A stretch of DNA of 64,000 nt. It comes from Ignavibacteriaceae bacterium. Lineage in GTDB: Bacteria; Bacteroidota; Ignavibacteria; Ignavibacteriales; Ignavibacteriaceae. The notes beneath the pieces are model-generated. The model did no database searches. It was given only the letters and a program-made list of their open reading frames with translations, and was not told the DNA's origin. The position numbers and the translations under genes were made by a program. The stretch covers positions 62,001-126,000 of the forward strand of contig JACAFA010000241.1 in NCBI GenBank assembly GCA_013388525.1, given 5' to 3'. Positions 37,068-44,663 of the stretch are shown piece after piece; the stretch's first letter is position 1, and every line of letters starts with the position of its first letter.

Positions 37068-37098
37068 TTGCGCAATTAAATAGTTGCGCTTATATTTG
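37068..37098 (+). promoter_or_regulatory. Bacteroidota-type promoter of the arsR cassette, with repeated ATAGTTGCGC
   Basis: TTG (37068-37070), 20 bp, then TATATTTG (37091-37098) fits the Bacteroidota -33/-7 promoter (TTTG, N19-21, TAnnTTTG). The 10-mer ATAGTTGCGC occurs twice, at 37064-37073 and 37080-37089, overlapping both elements. It could be the operator of the downstream ArsR repressor. Confidence 0.6.
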
Positions 37099-37123
37099 CA
37101 GCCATTTGGTAGCATAAAATAAT

Positions 37124-37161
37124 TTTATGGAATCAAGACGTGTTTATGGAATCAAGACGTG
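37124..37161. repeat. 19-bp perfect tandem duplication at the arsR start
   Basis: TTTATGGAATCAAGACGTG is repeated twice head to tail (37124-37142, 37143-37161). Each copy contains an ATG with the same first codons. The first ATG (37127) now opens an 11-codon frame ending at TGA 37160; the second (37146) starts the ArsR protein. Confidence 0.85.
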
Positions 37162-37472
37162 ACGTATTTCAAGCCATTGCCGACCCGACAAGACGAGCAA
37201 TTATCATGCTTTTGACCGTTGGAGCTATGACACCCAATGCCATAGCAGAACACTTCGACTCTAGCCGACAAGCCATTTCAAAACACCTGCACATACTGGC
37301 AGAATGCGAAATCGTAACACAAGAACAAAAAGGCAGAGAAATTCACTACCACTTAAATGCTAAAAAAATGGAAGAAGTAGAAAAGTGGCTGGAGCAATTC
37401 AAACAAATGATAGCGAAGAAGTTTAATCAATTAGACAATGTATTAGAAAAACTCAAACACAGTAAAAAATGA
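37146..37472 (+). CDS. ArsR family winged-helix transcriptional regulator
   Basis: 108 residues. The family core ESRRDVFQAIADPTRRAIIML..., the recognition helix region NAIAEHFDSSRQAISKHLHILAECEIVTQ, and the wing EQKGREIHYHLNAKKMEEVEKWL are clear. It lacks the ELCVCD metal motif, so it is of the autorepressor subtype typically found upstream of AHSA1/SRPBCC genes, as here. It overlaps the next gene by 4 bp. Likely represses the five-gene cassette via ATAGTTGCGC repeats in the promoter. Confidence 0.9.
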   Translation: MESRRDVFQAIADPTRRAIIMLLTVGAMTPNAIAEHFDSSRQAISKHLHILAECEIVTQEQKGREIHYHLNAKKMEEVEKWLEQFKQMIAKKFNQLDNVLEKLKHSKK

Positions 37473-38452
37473 ATAAAGCCATTTTATTCAACTTTCTGGT
37501 TGACAAAGAAAACAAGCAAATCAGGGTAGATCGGTCATTCAACGCTCCCCTCGACTTAGTTTGGACGGCATGGACAGAAGCCGAAATTCTTGACCAATGG
37601 TGGGCACCCAAACCCTGGCGAGCTAAAACCAAGCACATGGACTTTCGTGTAGGTGGCTATTGGTTGTATGCTATGGTAGGACCTGAAAACGAAAAGCATT
37701 GGTCAAGGGCAGATTATGAGAAAATAATTCCCAAACAATATTTCTCAGCTTACGATGGCTTTTGTGATGAAGTTGGAAACCTTAATACTGCTATGCCCAG
37801 AAACAAATGGGAAAACAACTTTACCGCAAATGGCGACCAAACCCTCGTAAGCATCTTATTAACCTTTGATAGTTTAGAAGATATAGAAAAAATTATTGAA
37901 ATGGGCTTCCAAGAAGGCTTCACCGCTGGACTTGAAAACCTTGACCAATACATCGCTGCACAATTTTATCTCCGCAAACAAAATAAAACAAACCATATGG
38001 CACGAGTTAGCACGTATCTCAATTTTCAAGGCAAAACAGAAGAAGCCTTTAATTTTTACAAAAAAGTATTCAAATCTGAATTCATTAACGGTATTCAACG
38101 CTTTGGCGACTTGCCCGCAGACCCGAACCAACCTCCCATTGCCGATGCTGTGAAAAATATGGTTTTACACATAGAGCTACCTATCATAGGGGGACATCTG
38201 TTAATGGGAACAGATGCTCCAAAAGAAATGGGATTTACTGTTACGCAAGGCAACAATATGCACATCCAAATCGAACCTGAATCACGAGAGGAAGCTAAGC
38301 GATTGTTTGACGAACTCTCAGTAGGCGGAAATATTGTGCAACCCATTCAAGATATGTTTTGGGGAGCGTATTACGGAAGCTTCACCGATAAGTTTGGTAT
38401 CAATTGGATGATAAACTATCACGGGAATGACAATCTCCCAAAAAAAACTTAA
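37469..38452 (+). CDS. AHSA1/SRPBCC domain fused to a PhnB-type VOC domain
   Basis: 327 residues in two parts. Residues 1-165 form an AHSA1/START-like domain (RVDRSFNAPLDLVWTAWTEAE, DQWWAPKPWRAKTKHMDFRVGGYW). Residues 177-325 form a complete PhnB/VOC glyoxalase-fold domain (MARVSTYLNFQGKTEEAFNF, then KFGINWMINYH). The second part begins with its own ATG (37997), and an out-of-frame TAA lies at 37984-37986 in the joint, so the fusion could have arisen by a small indel. Substrate binding roles for both domains are expected; the ligand is unknown. Confidence 0.82.
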   Translation: MNKAILFNFLVDKENKQIRVDRSFNAPLDLVWTAWTEAEILDQWWAPKPWRAKTKHMDFRVGGYWLYAMVGPENEKHWSRADYEKIIPKQYFSAYDGFCDEVGNLNTAMPRNKWENNFTANGDQTLVSILLTFDSLEDIEKIIEMGFQEGFTAGLENLDQYIAAQFYLRKQNKTNHMARVSTYLNFQGKTEEAFNFYKKVFKSEFINGIQRFGDLPADPNQPPIADAVKNMVLHIELPIIGGHLLMGTDAPKEMGFTVTQGNNMHIQIEPESREEAKRLFDELSVGGNIVQPIQDMFWGAYYGSFTDKFGINWMINYHGNDNLPKKT

Positions 38453-38473
38453 CACAATTAAAATTAAATAAAT

Positions 38474-38890
38474 ATGAATACAACAAAAATTACCATTAAA
38501 GCCGAAGTATTGGCTAACAGACAAAAGGTTTGGGACTACTACACCCAGCCCGAACATATTACAAAATGGAATTTTGCAAATGATGATTGGTGTTGTCCCT
38601 CTGCTTCAAACGACTTACAAGTTGGCGGTAAATATATAGCACGAATGGAAGCCAAAGACGGTAGTTTTGGTTTTGATTTTGAAGCAACCTATAACGAAAT
38701 TGTTGAAGGTGAATATTTCACCTATACAATGCCTGACAACCGTGTGGTGAATGTAATTTTTAAAGAACTTGAGTATAGCACGGAAGTAACAGTAACTTTT
38801 GATGCAGAAACTGAAAACTCACTTGAGATGCAGCAACAAGGATGGCAATCTATTCTTAATAACTTTAAAAAATACACCGAAGAAGCATGA
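38474..38890 (+). CDS. AHSA1-like SRPBCC domain protein
   Basis: 138 residues. ITIKAEVLANRQKVWDYYTQPEHITKWNFANDDWCCPSA begins the START-like fold, with VGGKYIARMEAKDGSFGFDFEATYNEIVEGEYFTYTMPD and the C-terminal helix GWQSILNNFKKYTEEA. Part of the arsR cassette; its stop overlaps the next start by 4 bp (ATGA). Confidence 0.85.
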   Translation: MNTTKITIKAEVLANRQKVWDYYTQPEHITKWNFANDDWCCPSASNDLQVGGKYIARMEAKDGSFGFDFEATYNEIVEGEYFTYTMPDNRVVNVIFKELEYSTEVTVTFDAETENSLEMQQQGWQSILNNFKKYTEEA

Positions 38891-39276
38891 TGGATAGTAA
38901 TGCCAAAGAAATCCGGTCTGTTATTGACCATTGGGTTAAATCCATACAACAGAAAAATATGGATGGAATTCTTCAAAACCACTCACCAGATATTCTCATG
39001 TTTGATGTACCTGTTCCCTTGCAATCAAAAGGCTTTAATGAATACAGGGAAACATGGAATTTGTTTTTTCAATACAGCAGCGGAGGAAAAGAATCATTTC
39101 AATTGGAAGAATTGCAAATTACGGCAAGCGATACAGTAGCTTTTTGTACCGCACTTATAAAACTATCCAATAGCGCTAAGCCACAATGCAGACTTACCAT
39201 CGGGCTTAAGAAAATGAATAATCAATGGATGATTGTCCATGAACATCATTCCGCACCACATGAACTAAGTGAATAA
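38887..39276 (+). CDS. SnoaL / ketosteroid-isomerase-like protein
   Basis: 129 residues: IRSVIDHWVKSIQQKNMDGILQNHSPDILMFDVP, then LQSKGFNEYRETWNLFF, and a C-terminal GLKKMNNQWMIVHEHHSAPHEL, the usual end of SnoaL-type NTF2-fold proteins with the paired histidines. Coupled to the upstream SRPBCC gene. Substrate unknown. Confidence 0.86.
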   Translation: MMDSNAKEIRSVIDHWVKSIQQKNMDGILQNHSPDILMFDVPVPLQSKGFNEYRETWNLFFQYSSGGKESFQLEELQITASDTVAFCTALIKLSNSAKPQCRLTIGLKKMNNQWMIVHEHHSAPHELSE

Positions 39277-39293
39277 CTAAAAAGGAAAATACT

Positions 39294-39839
39294 ATGCAAA
39301 AATCAATCACAACTTGTTTGACATTCTCGAAAAACGCAGAAGAAGCGATTCGCTTTTATATTGAAATTTTCAACCGGGCTTTTGGCTCATCAAAAGGCGA
39401 ATCAAAAATTCTTAAAATCACTCACTTTGGGGAAGATGAATTAAAAGACCTGCTAAATGTGCCGGATGTACCGAAAGACATGATGCCCGGACCAGTTGGT
39501 TCAGTAAAAACGATTCGTTTTCTACTCAACGGTCAAGAATTCATAGCTATAAATGGCGGTGGCTATTTTGGAAAGTTTCATGAAAGCATGTCGCTTTATG
39601 TATGCTGCGATAATCAACAACAGATAGACACATTGTATGATGCACTTGCAGTAAACGGTGAGTTGCAGCCCTGTGGTTGGGTAAAAGACAGATTTGGTAT
39701 TTCATGGCAAATTACACCCAACTTCCTGTGGGACATGGACGAAGATGATGATAAAATCCGTTCTCAAAAAGTAATGAAAGCTTTATATGGCATGAACAAA
39801 ATTAACATTGAAAAAATTAAGGAAGTTTGGAACTCATAA
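39294..39839 (+). CDS. PhnB-type VOC (glyoxalase-fold) protein
   Basis: 181 residues. QKSITTCLTFSKNAEEAIRFYIEIF, QEFIAINGGGYFGKFHESMSLYVCCDNQQQIDTLYDAL and the end CGWVKDRFGISWQITP match PhnB/'3-demethylubiquinone methyltransferase-like' VOC proteins. Last gene of the arsR cassette; repeat B follows 45 bp later. AAGGA Shine-Dalgarno. Confidence 0.87.
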   Translation: MQKSITTCLTFSKNAEEAIRFYIEIFNRAFGSSKGESKILKITHFGEDELKDLLNVPDVPKDMMPGPVGSVKTIRFLLNGQEFIAINGGGYFGKFHESMSLYVCCDNQQQIDTLYDALAVNGELQPCGWVKDRFGISWQITPNFLWDMDEDDDKIRSQKVMKALYGMNKINIEKIKEVWNS

Positions 39840-39883
39840 TACATTGATTGAAAGTAAAACAAATTGAAAAGAAGAACAACGAA

Positions 39884-40017
39884 CCGCTAACAACGTGTTG
39901 CCGCAATTGGCAGTGACGTGCAAAATTGAAGCTGAGTGCTACTATCAAACTTTTGTGCAGGTTGACAGTGAGGTGCTCCGAAATCGCCAACTGCGGCAAC
40001 ACGCAAACCGTTAGCAG
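39884..40017. repeat. attC-like structured repeat B
   Basis: Ends CCGCTAAC (39884-39891) and GTTAGCAG (40010-40017). Next to them, GTGTTGCCGCAATTGGC (39895-39911) pairs with GCCAACTGCGGCAACAC (39986-40002), 17 bp with one G-U, separated from the outer boxes by unpaired spacers of 3 and 7 nt. This R-spacer-L/L-spacer-R layout is that of a folded attC site. The centre resembles repeat A. The whole 253-bp gap contains nothing else recognisable. Confidence 0.7.
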
Positions 40018-40092
40018 TCATTGCAGGACATCGCACCAAAAAGAATTTGTGGACAGAAATGAAACTGACTATTCAAGTAAAAAAGTGAAAAT

Positions 40093-40518
40093 ATGAACCT
40101 AGAAGAGCAAACAAAAAAATACATTGCCAGTTTACCCGAACCCAAACGTTCAGACATTGAAGTTTTGCACAAACACATACTGAAAGTATTGCCAAAATGT
40201 AAATTATGGTTCTTAGACGGTAAAGACGAGAAAGGAAAAATTGTTTCCAATCCTCAAATAGGGTATGGACTTCAAACCATAAAATATGCAGATGGAAAAA
40301 CTAAAGAATTTTATCAAATTGGCATTAGTGCAAATACAACTGGAATCTCTGTCTATATCCTTGGTATCAATGATAAGACATACTTAGCTAAAACGTTTGG
40401 AAAAAAAATAGGCATGGCGAGCGTGAGTGGATATTGCATTAAGTTCAAAACTTTAAAAGATATAAACGTTGATATACTTGAAGCGGCAATACGAGATGGT
40501 GTTGAGAAGACAACATAA
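40093..40518 (+). CDS. DUF1801 domain protein
   Basis: 141 residues: TKKYIASLPEPKRSDIEVLHKHILKVLP, WFLDGKDEKGKIVSNPQIGYG, then FYQIGISANTTGISVYILG and the C-terminal FGKKIGMASVSGYCIKFKTLKDINVDILEAAIRDGV fit DUF1801, a YdhG-like family of unknown function that is frequent in horizontally moved cassettes. It is the only gene of the third cassette. Confidence 0.85.
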   Translation: MNLEEQTKKYIASLPEPKRSDIEVLHKHILKVLPKCKLWFLDGKDEKGKIVSNPQIGYGLQTIKYADGKTKEFYQIGISANTTGISVYILGINDKTYLAKTFGKKIGMASVSGYCIKFKTLKDINVDILEAAIRDGVEKTT

Positions 40519-40574
40519 TCGACAATGATTAAGTAAGTGTATGAAAATGGCAAGCAATGACAATAAACGAAAAA

Positions 40575-40611
40575 ACAACGAACCGCCAACACGGGTTTTG
40601 CGTCAGGCGGG
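40575..40611. repeat. Truncated attC-like repeat C (left half)
   Basis: ACAACGAACCGCCAACACGG (from 40575) matches the left start of repeat B (ACAACGAACCGCTAACAACG) but the right half is missing. The element stops where the argS-like remnant begins. Confidence 0.6.
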
Positions 40612-40623
40612 ATAATGTATAAC

Positions 40624-40653
40624 CTTGGAGTTTCTGCAACTGAGCAAATGCAA
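40624..40653 (+). pseudogene. Remnant of the argS 3' end (C-terminal codons)
   Basis: These ten codons read LGVSATEQM then CAA. The true argS ends LGVSAPEKM then TAA at 36206-36235. 25 of 30 bases are identical, and the stop differs by one transition (TAA to CAA). It is best explained as the old 3' end of argS displaced by the island, which would have brought a replacement end. It ends 4 bp before the comF stop on the other strand. Confidence 0.7.
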
Positions 40654-40657
40654 TCAT

Positions 40658-41341
40658 TTAAAAATCTGCAATACCAACCGAACAGGCATAAACTGTTTTT
40701 GCTCCTCCGTTAATCAGAGCTTTACCACATTCCTGAATTGTAGCACCGGTCGTACAAACATCATCTACTACAAGGATATTTTTGCCGGTCATTTTTTTTG
40801 CGTCCGTGACTTTAAATGCATCTGCAACGTTCTCAGATCTTTGTTTCATATTCAGCTTCGTCTGGGATTCAGTGTGCCTTATTCTTTTAATCAATTTGGT
40901 TGAATAAGGAATGTTGAGCGATTCGCTCAATCCTTTAGCTATGTAATCGGATTGGTTGTAGCCCCGTTCAACTTTTTTAAGATGATGAATAGGAACAGGG
41001 ACAATTAAGTCAACTTGCCAGTTACGGTTTTTGATTCCTTCGGAAAGAATCTCACCTAAATACATTCCCAGCTTGAACTTTTTCTGATATTTTAAAGCGT
41101 GAATAATTTGTTGTAAAGTTTTATCAGTTTCAAAAACAAATCTTGAGTAAAAATCTTTAATGACTTTTGATGAGGAGAAATTTCTTTCATATTCATCTTC
41201 GAGTCTTATTTCGTCAGCAATTAAAATACTGCTTAGACAATCTATACAGACAGGATTTTCATCAGGTAATAACTTTTTGTTGCAGCCGGGACAGAATCGC
41301 GGCAGGAAAAAATCGAATATATAATTCACTGAAAAATTCAT
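40658..41341 (-). CDS. comF: ComF family protein (phosphoribosyltransferase-like)
   Basis: 227 residues. An N-terminal zinc-finger pair (CPGCNKKLLPDENPVCIDC) precedes the double-zinc/PRTase region: DLIVPVPIHHLKKVERGYNQSDYIAKGLS and the PRPP-binding loop NILVVDDVCTTGATIQECGKAL. ComF proteins are needed for uptake of single-stranded DNA in natural transformation; ComF interacts with DprA and ComFA. Its position beside an insertion island is of interest but no causal link is shown. Confidence 0.92.
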   Translation of the reverse strand: MNFSVNYIFDFFLPRFCPGCNKKLLPDENPVCIDCLSSILIADEIRLEDEYERNFSSSKVIKDFYSRFVFETDKTLQQIIHALKYQKKFKLGMYLGEILSEGIKNRNWQVDLIVPVPIHHLKKVERGYNQSDYIAKGLSESLNIPYSTKLIKRIRHTESQTKLNMKQRSENVADAFKVTDAKKMTGKNILVVDDVCTTGATIQECGKALINGGAKTVYACSVGIADF

Positions 41342-41404
41342 TCAGATAAAAACGGATTTAATTTCATAACTCAGGTTGACTGCCTAATTGTGTAGTTAAT
41401 GTAA

Positions 41405-41509
41405 AACCGTTTAAACGGTTACGAAAAATTATTCTTCGTTTTATTAACCCACGACTTAAGTCGTGGGTTAATAAGAAAAAAGTAAAGGTCTTGAACCGTT
41501 TTAACGGTT
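41405..41509. repeat. Composite of three palindromes downstream of the vWA gene
   Basis: A 16-bp perfect palindrome AACCGTTTAAACGGTT (41405-41420); a 34-bp perfect palindrome centred at 41457/41458, with arms TTATTAACCCACGACTT; and a 16-bp near-copy of the first, AACCGTT-TT-AACGGTT (41494-41509). The symmetrical arrangement resembles REP/BIME units. The 298-bp gap (41342-41639) holds no gene; nothing else is recognised in it. Confidence 0.85.
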
Positions 41510-41639
41510 TAGCGTGATAAGCGGCTAACTTGATTTCATTATTCTGTAGTTATTTTATCGTTTATTTTCTTGAACTAGACAAATGCCCAAGCAATCATGC
41601 ATTCATCCAGCTATGCAATCGTATTTTATCCGGCTAAGT

Positions 41640-43790
41640 TTACAACATTCCATTTCTTTTGCGGATGAACCATTCAAGAGAAAAAAGAAATATTGCGATT
41701 ATCAGCAACCACGTATCAGACCATAAAGATATTTCCGAAGTAACAAGCTTTTCTTTGGAAGAATTTATTTTCAGTTCTTTCAGTTTATTCAGTAATTGAG
41801 AATAATCATCGGGCAAATAAAATTCTCCACCAGTATCATTAGCCATCAAATTTAAAAATGCATAGTTCATTACCGGGTTTACCATTTCAATATCTATCTC
41901 ACCAATATTAAAACTTCCGTTATCCTTTCCCAAAATTCTGCTGTCGGTCATAGCCTCAGCAGAAAAACTGAAGTCGCCGGTCTCATTAATTACAATTGAA
42001 CCTTCATACAAACCCGGACCAACATTTTGCATATCGGTTTCATATTTATTCTTCTGTGAAGAAATTATGATTTTAATTCCTGCATCTGAAACCGGAGTTA
42101 ATGATTCATCAAAAACTTCACCTGTAAATTCAATTCTTTCACCCTGTGAAAAAATTTTCTTTGATGTTTTTATTCTTACGGGCTTCTGATCTTCACCTGC
42201 TTTCAACCATCGCAAAGAATTAACAATGAAGCTGTCAAATAAATCCAGTCCTTTTGGTGCAACCTGCAGTTTCCATTTCCAGAGATCTTTTGCCAGAACA
42301 GAAACTGATCTTTTACCGCTAAAACTGTTCGTGATTATCAAAGGAGAATTAACAATGCTATTGTTAAATTTTATCTGAGCTATAATTTTACTTTCAACTC
42401 TTGGATTGAAGATGACGTTTGGCTGCAGAACCGGCGGCAGATTATTCCAGCTTTCGAAAACATTTTTATCAGAATACTGCAGTATCGGATTAGTAGTTTG
42501 CTCGGGAAGAATATAAGGCTGGACTTCTCTGTATCCCGAAAAATTCTGATTTAATGTAAATGGAAGATCATTCCCAAACCTTGAGAGTTTATTAATGCTT
42601 ATCCCTGCTGACAACGTAAGAAAATAGGGAGCTTTATCTTCTTTAATTTTTAAGATTACCCGGTTCAAAAGCTCTTCAGGTGTTGCATCTGATGGAAAAC
42701 CGATCAGGTACAGAACATCGGCACTATCAATTGTCTGATAATTTATTTTATCTGAAAATTTATCTCTCGATAACTGCACAATGGAATTTACTTCTATGTT
42801 CTCATCCCGTTTAAGTGCATTTTTAATAAAAGCCAAATCAGCAGACGGACTTGATGCGAGAAGCAGCACTTTTATTTTATTCGAGAGAACATTTACATAA
42901 AACACCTGTTTATTATTTTCAGTTGTGAACTCATCATTTAAAGTTGATAATTGAATGCTTAACTTTTTTTCACCGCTGATCTGAGCAGTGTAATCAAAAG
43001 AAACATTCTGAATTCCAGCATTGCTCAGGTTGATTGTCTGTTGAGATATGAATTTATTGTTCTCATATAAACTCGCTGTAACCGATTCACCTGAAAATCC
43101 TTTGTTAGAAATTGTTGCTATGATAGTGGTAGGAGTTTCAGCATAGATAAAATCATTATGCAGAATTTTTTTTAAACTGACATCCTTCCTTTGAGAAGTA
43201 TCCCCGATTCCGATTGTAAAAACCGGAATACCGAGATTAATTGCATCATAATAAGGATTGCTTCCGGAAGTAATCACACCATCAGTAATTAATGTGAGCG
43301 AAGCGATATTCTTGTCAGAGTTTTTCACGGAATTAAATATTTCCTGAATGTTAGTTGCTCCATCTGAAAAATTTATTTTATCAAGGCTATCAACGCTGAC
43401 GCTTCTCACTGTATTTCCAAACTCGTAAAAAGTTAAATTACTTTCGGAAGAGTAAGCGGAAAAATCATTTATTATCTTTTTAACTTTTGAAGAACGGTCC
43501 GTTCCATCGTCAATTTTTATTGATCTGGAGTTGTCTATGAAAACCAGGTTATTCGGTTCGAGTATTAATTGGGAGCTAAGATTTAATACCGGCTCGAACA
43601 GAATTAAGCATAATACTAATAAAGCCAGTGTTCTCAGTGCTGTTAATAAAAACTTTTTGAATTTATCTATCGGGGGAATTGTGTAACGATAAACATAATA
43701 GGAATAAGCTGCAATTAAAATTATAGCAATTAAAAGATAGGCAATTGAATAAGCCAGAGATATTTGAATGTCTTCGTATCCAAACATCAC
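41640..43790 (-). CDS. Membrane protein with von Willebrand A-like domain
   Basis: 716 residues. Two N-terminal membrane helices (AYSIAYLLIAIILIAAYSYYVY and a second near LRTLALLVLCLILF), then a vWA-like domain with a partial MIDAS (FIDNSRSI, then SDGATNIQEIF and LITDGVITSG). A middle beta domain, an Ig-like stretch (RIEFTGEVFDESLTPVSDAG) and one C-terminal helix (WLLIIAIFLFSLEWFIRK) complete it. The layout is that of Bacteroidota BatA/aerotolerance-type or large vWA membrane proteins. No partner AAA+ ATPase is near. Overlaps surE by 4 bp. Confidence 0.75.
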   Translation of the reverse strand: MMFGYEDIQISLAYSIAYLLIAIILIAAYSYYVYRYTIPPIDKFKKFLLTALRTLALLVLCLILFEPVLNLSSQLILEPNNLVFIDNSRSIKIDDGTDRSSKVKKIINDFSAYSSESNLTFYEFGNTVRSVSVDSLDKINFSDGATNIQEIFNSVKNSDKNIASLTLITDGVITSGSNPYYDAINLGIPVFTIGIGDTSQRKDVSLKKILHNDFIYAETPTTIIATISNKGFSGESVTASLYENNKFISQQTINLSNAGIQNVSFDYTAQISGEKKLSIQLSTLNDEFTTENNKQVFYVNVLSNKIKVLLLASSPSADLAFIKNALKRDENIEVNSIVQLSRDKFSDKINYQTIDSADVLYLIGFPSDATPEELLNRVILKIKEDKAPYFLTLSAGISINKLSRFGNDLPFTLNQNFSGYREVQPYILPEQTTNPILQYSDKNVFESWNNLPPVLQPNVIFNPRVESKIIAQIKFNNSIVNSPLIITNSFSGKRSVSVLAKDLWKWKLQVAPKGLDLFDSFIVNSLRWLKAGEDQKPVRIKTSKKIFSQGERIEFTGEVFDESLTPVSDAGIKIIISSQKNKYETDMQNVGPGLYEGSIVINETGDFSFSAEAMTDSRILGKDNGSFNIGEIDIEMVNPVMNYAFLNLMANDTGGEFYLPDDYSQLLNKLKELKINSSKEKLVTSEISLWSDTWLLIIAIFLFSLEWFIRKRNGML

Positions 43791-44566
43791 TTAACTTTTT
43801 CGTTAAAATTCTTTTCTAAGTTCCAGCTTTTCATTTTTTCAAACGTGTCGTGATCGGTTAAATCAAAATGAATTGGAGTAACAGAGACAAACTTATTTTT
43901 TATTGCGAACTGATCGCTTAGTTTTTCATTTTCAATTTCTACTAATTTACCTGTAAGCCAGTAATAATCTTTTCCGAACGGATCGGTTCTTTTCTCATAA
44001 ATATCGTCCCACTTTGCTTTGCTTTGCTCGGTAACCATAATTCCTGCAATTTCGTTTTCAGGATAGTTAGGAACGTTTACGTTTAACAATGTTCCGTTTG
44101 GAAGACCGTATTCAGTAACTTTTTTTGCGAGCATCTTAGCAACTTTACTTGCGTATCTGAAATCTTTGGCTTCGTGACTTGTTACTGAAATTGCTATAGC
44201 AGGGACATCCATAATAGCTGCTTCTCTTGCTGCTGAAACAGTTCCGGAATAAATTATATTGATAGCAGTGTTTGAACCATGGTTAATTCCGGAAATTACA
44301 AGATCAGGAGATTCACCCATTATATTTCTTATTCCCATTTTAACACAATCCGCAGGAGTACCTTCAACCGCATAACCAAAAAAAGTTCCGTTTTTATAAT
44401 ACTCAGATACTCTCAGCGGGTATTTCATTGTTATTCCATGACCGACTGCACTTTGCTCTTCGCTTGGAGCAACGACAATTACTTCAGCAATATCTTTTAA
44501 CGCATCCGCTAATGCTGCAATACCTGCCGAGTAGATTCCATCATCATTAGTTACTAAGATTTTCAA
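43787..44566 (-). CDS. surE: 5'-nucleotidase SurE
   Basis: 259 residues. Metal motif VTNDDGI at the N-terminus, then VAPSEEQSAVGHGITM, EGTPADCVKMGIRNI and SGINHGSNTAINIIYSGTVSAAREA. SurE hydrolyses nucleoside 5'-monophosphates and helps survival in stationary phase. First gene of a minus-strand pair with the vWA gene; divergent from pgeF. Confidence 0.95.
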   Translation of the reverse strand: MKILVTNDDGIYSAGIAALADALKDIAEVIVVAPSEEQSAVGHGITMKYPLRVSEYYKNGTFFGYAVEGTPADCVKMGIRNIMGESPDLVISGINHGSNTAINIIYSGTVSAAREAAIMDVPAIAISVTSHEAKDFRYASKVAKMLAKKVTEYGLPNGTLLNVNVPNYPENEIAGIMVTEQSKAKWDDIYEKRTDPFGKDYYWLTGKLVEIENEKLSDQFAIKNKFVSVTPIHFDLTDHDTFEKMKSWNLEKNFNEKVK

Positions 44567-44663
44567 TATATTTACCCTGAGTGATGTTTTAAATATAACC
44601 GTGCTAATATACTACTAAAGCGTTATACTCTCAATCAAACTTTTATTGCACAAGTAATACTAT

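Larger units (their letters stand above)
36236..40623. mobile_element. Inserted gene island (cassette array) at the 3' end of argS
   Basis: The block begins right after the argS stop and ends at an argS-like remnant (40624-40653). It carries seven genes of small enzyme-like or regulatory families, with codon use richer in AAC, ACC, GCC and CAA than the flanks. The genes are separated by structured repeats ending in CCGCTAAC and GTTAGCGG (right halves at 36355, 36992 and 40010; left halves at 36865, 39884 and 40583). This cuts the block into three cassettes: one with a SnoaL gene, one with five genes led by arsR, one with a DUF1801 gene. No integrase or transposase gene is present. Confidence 0.75.
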
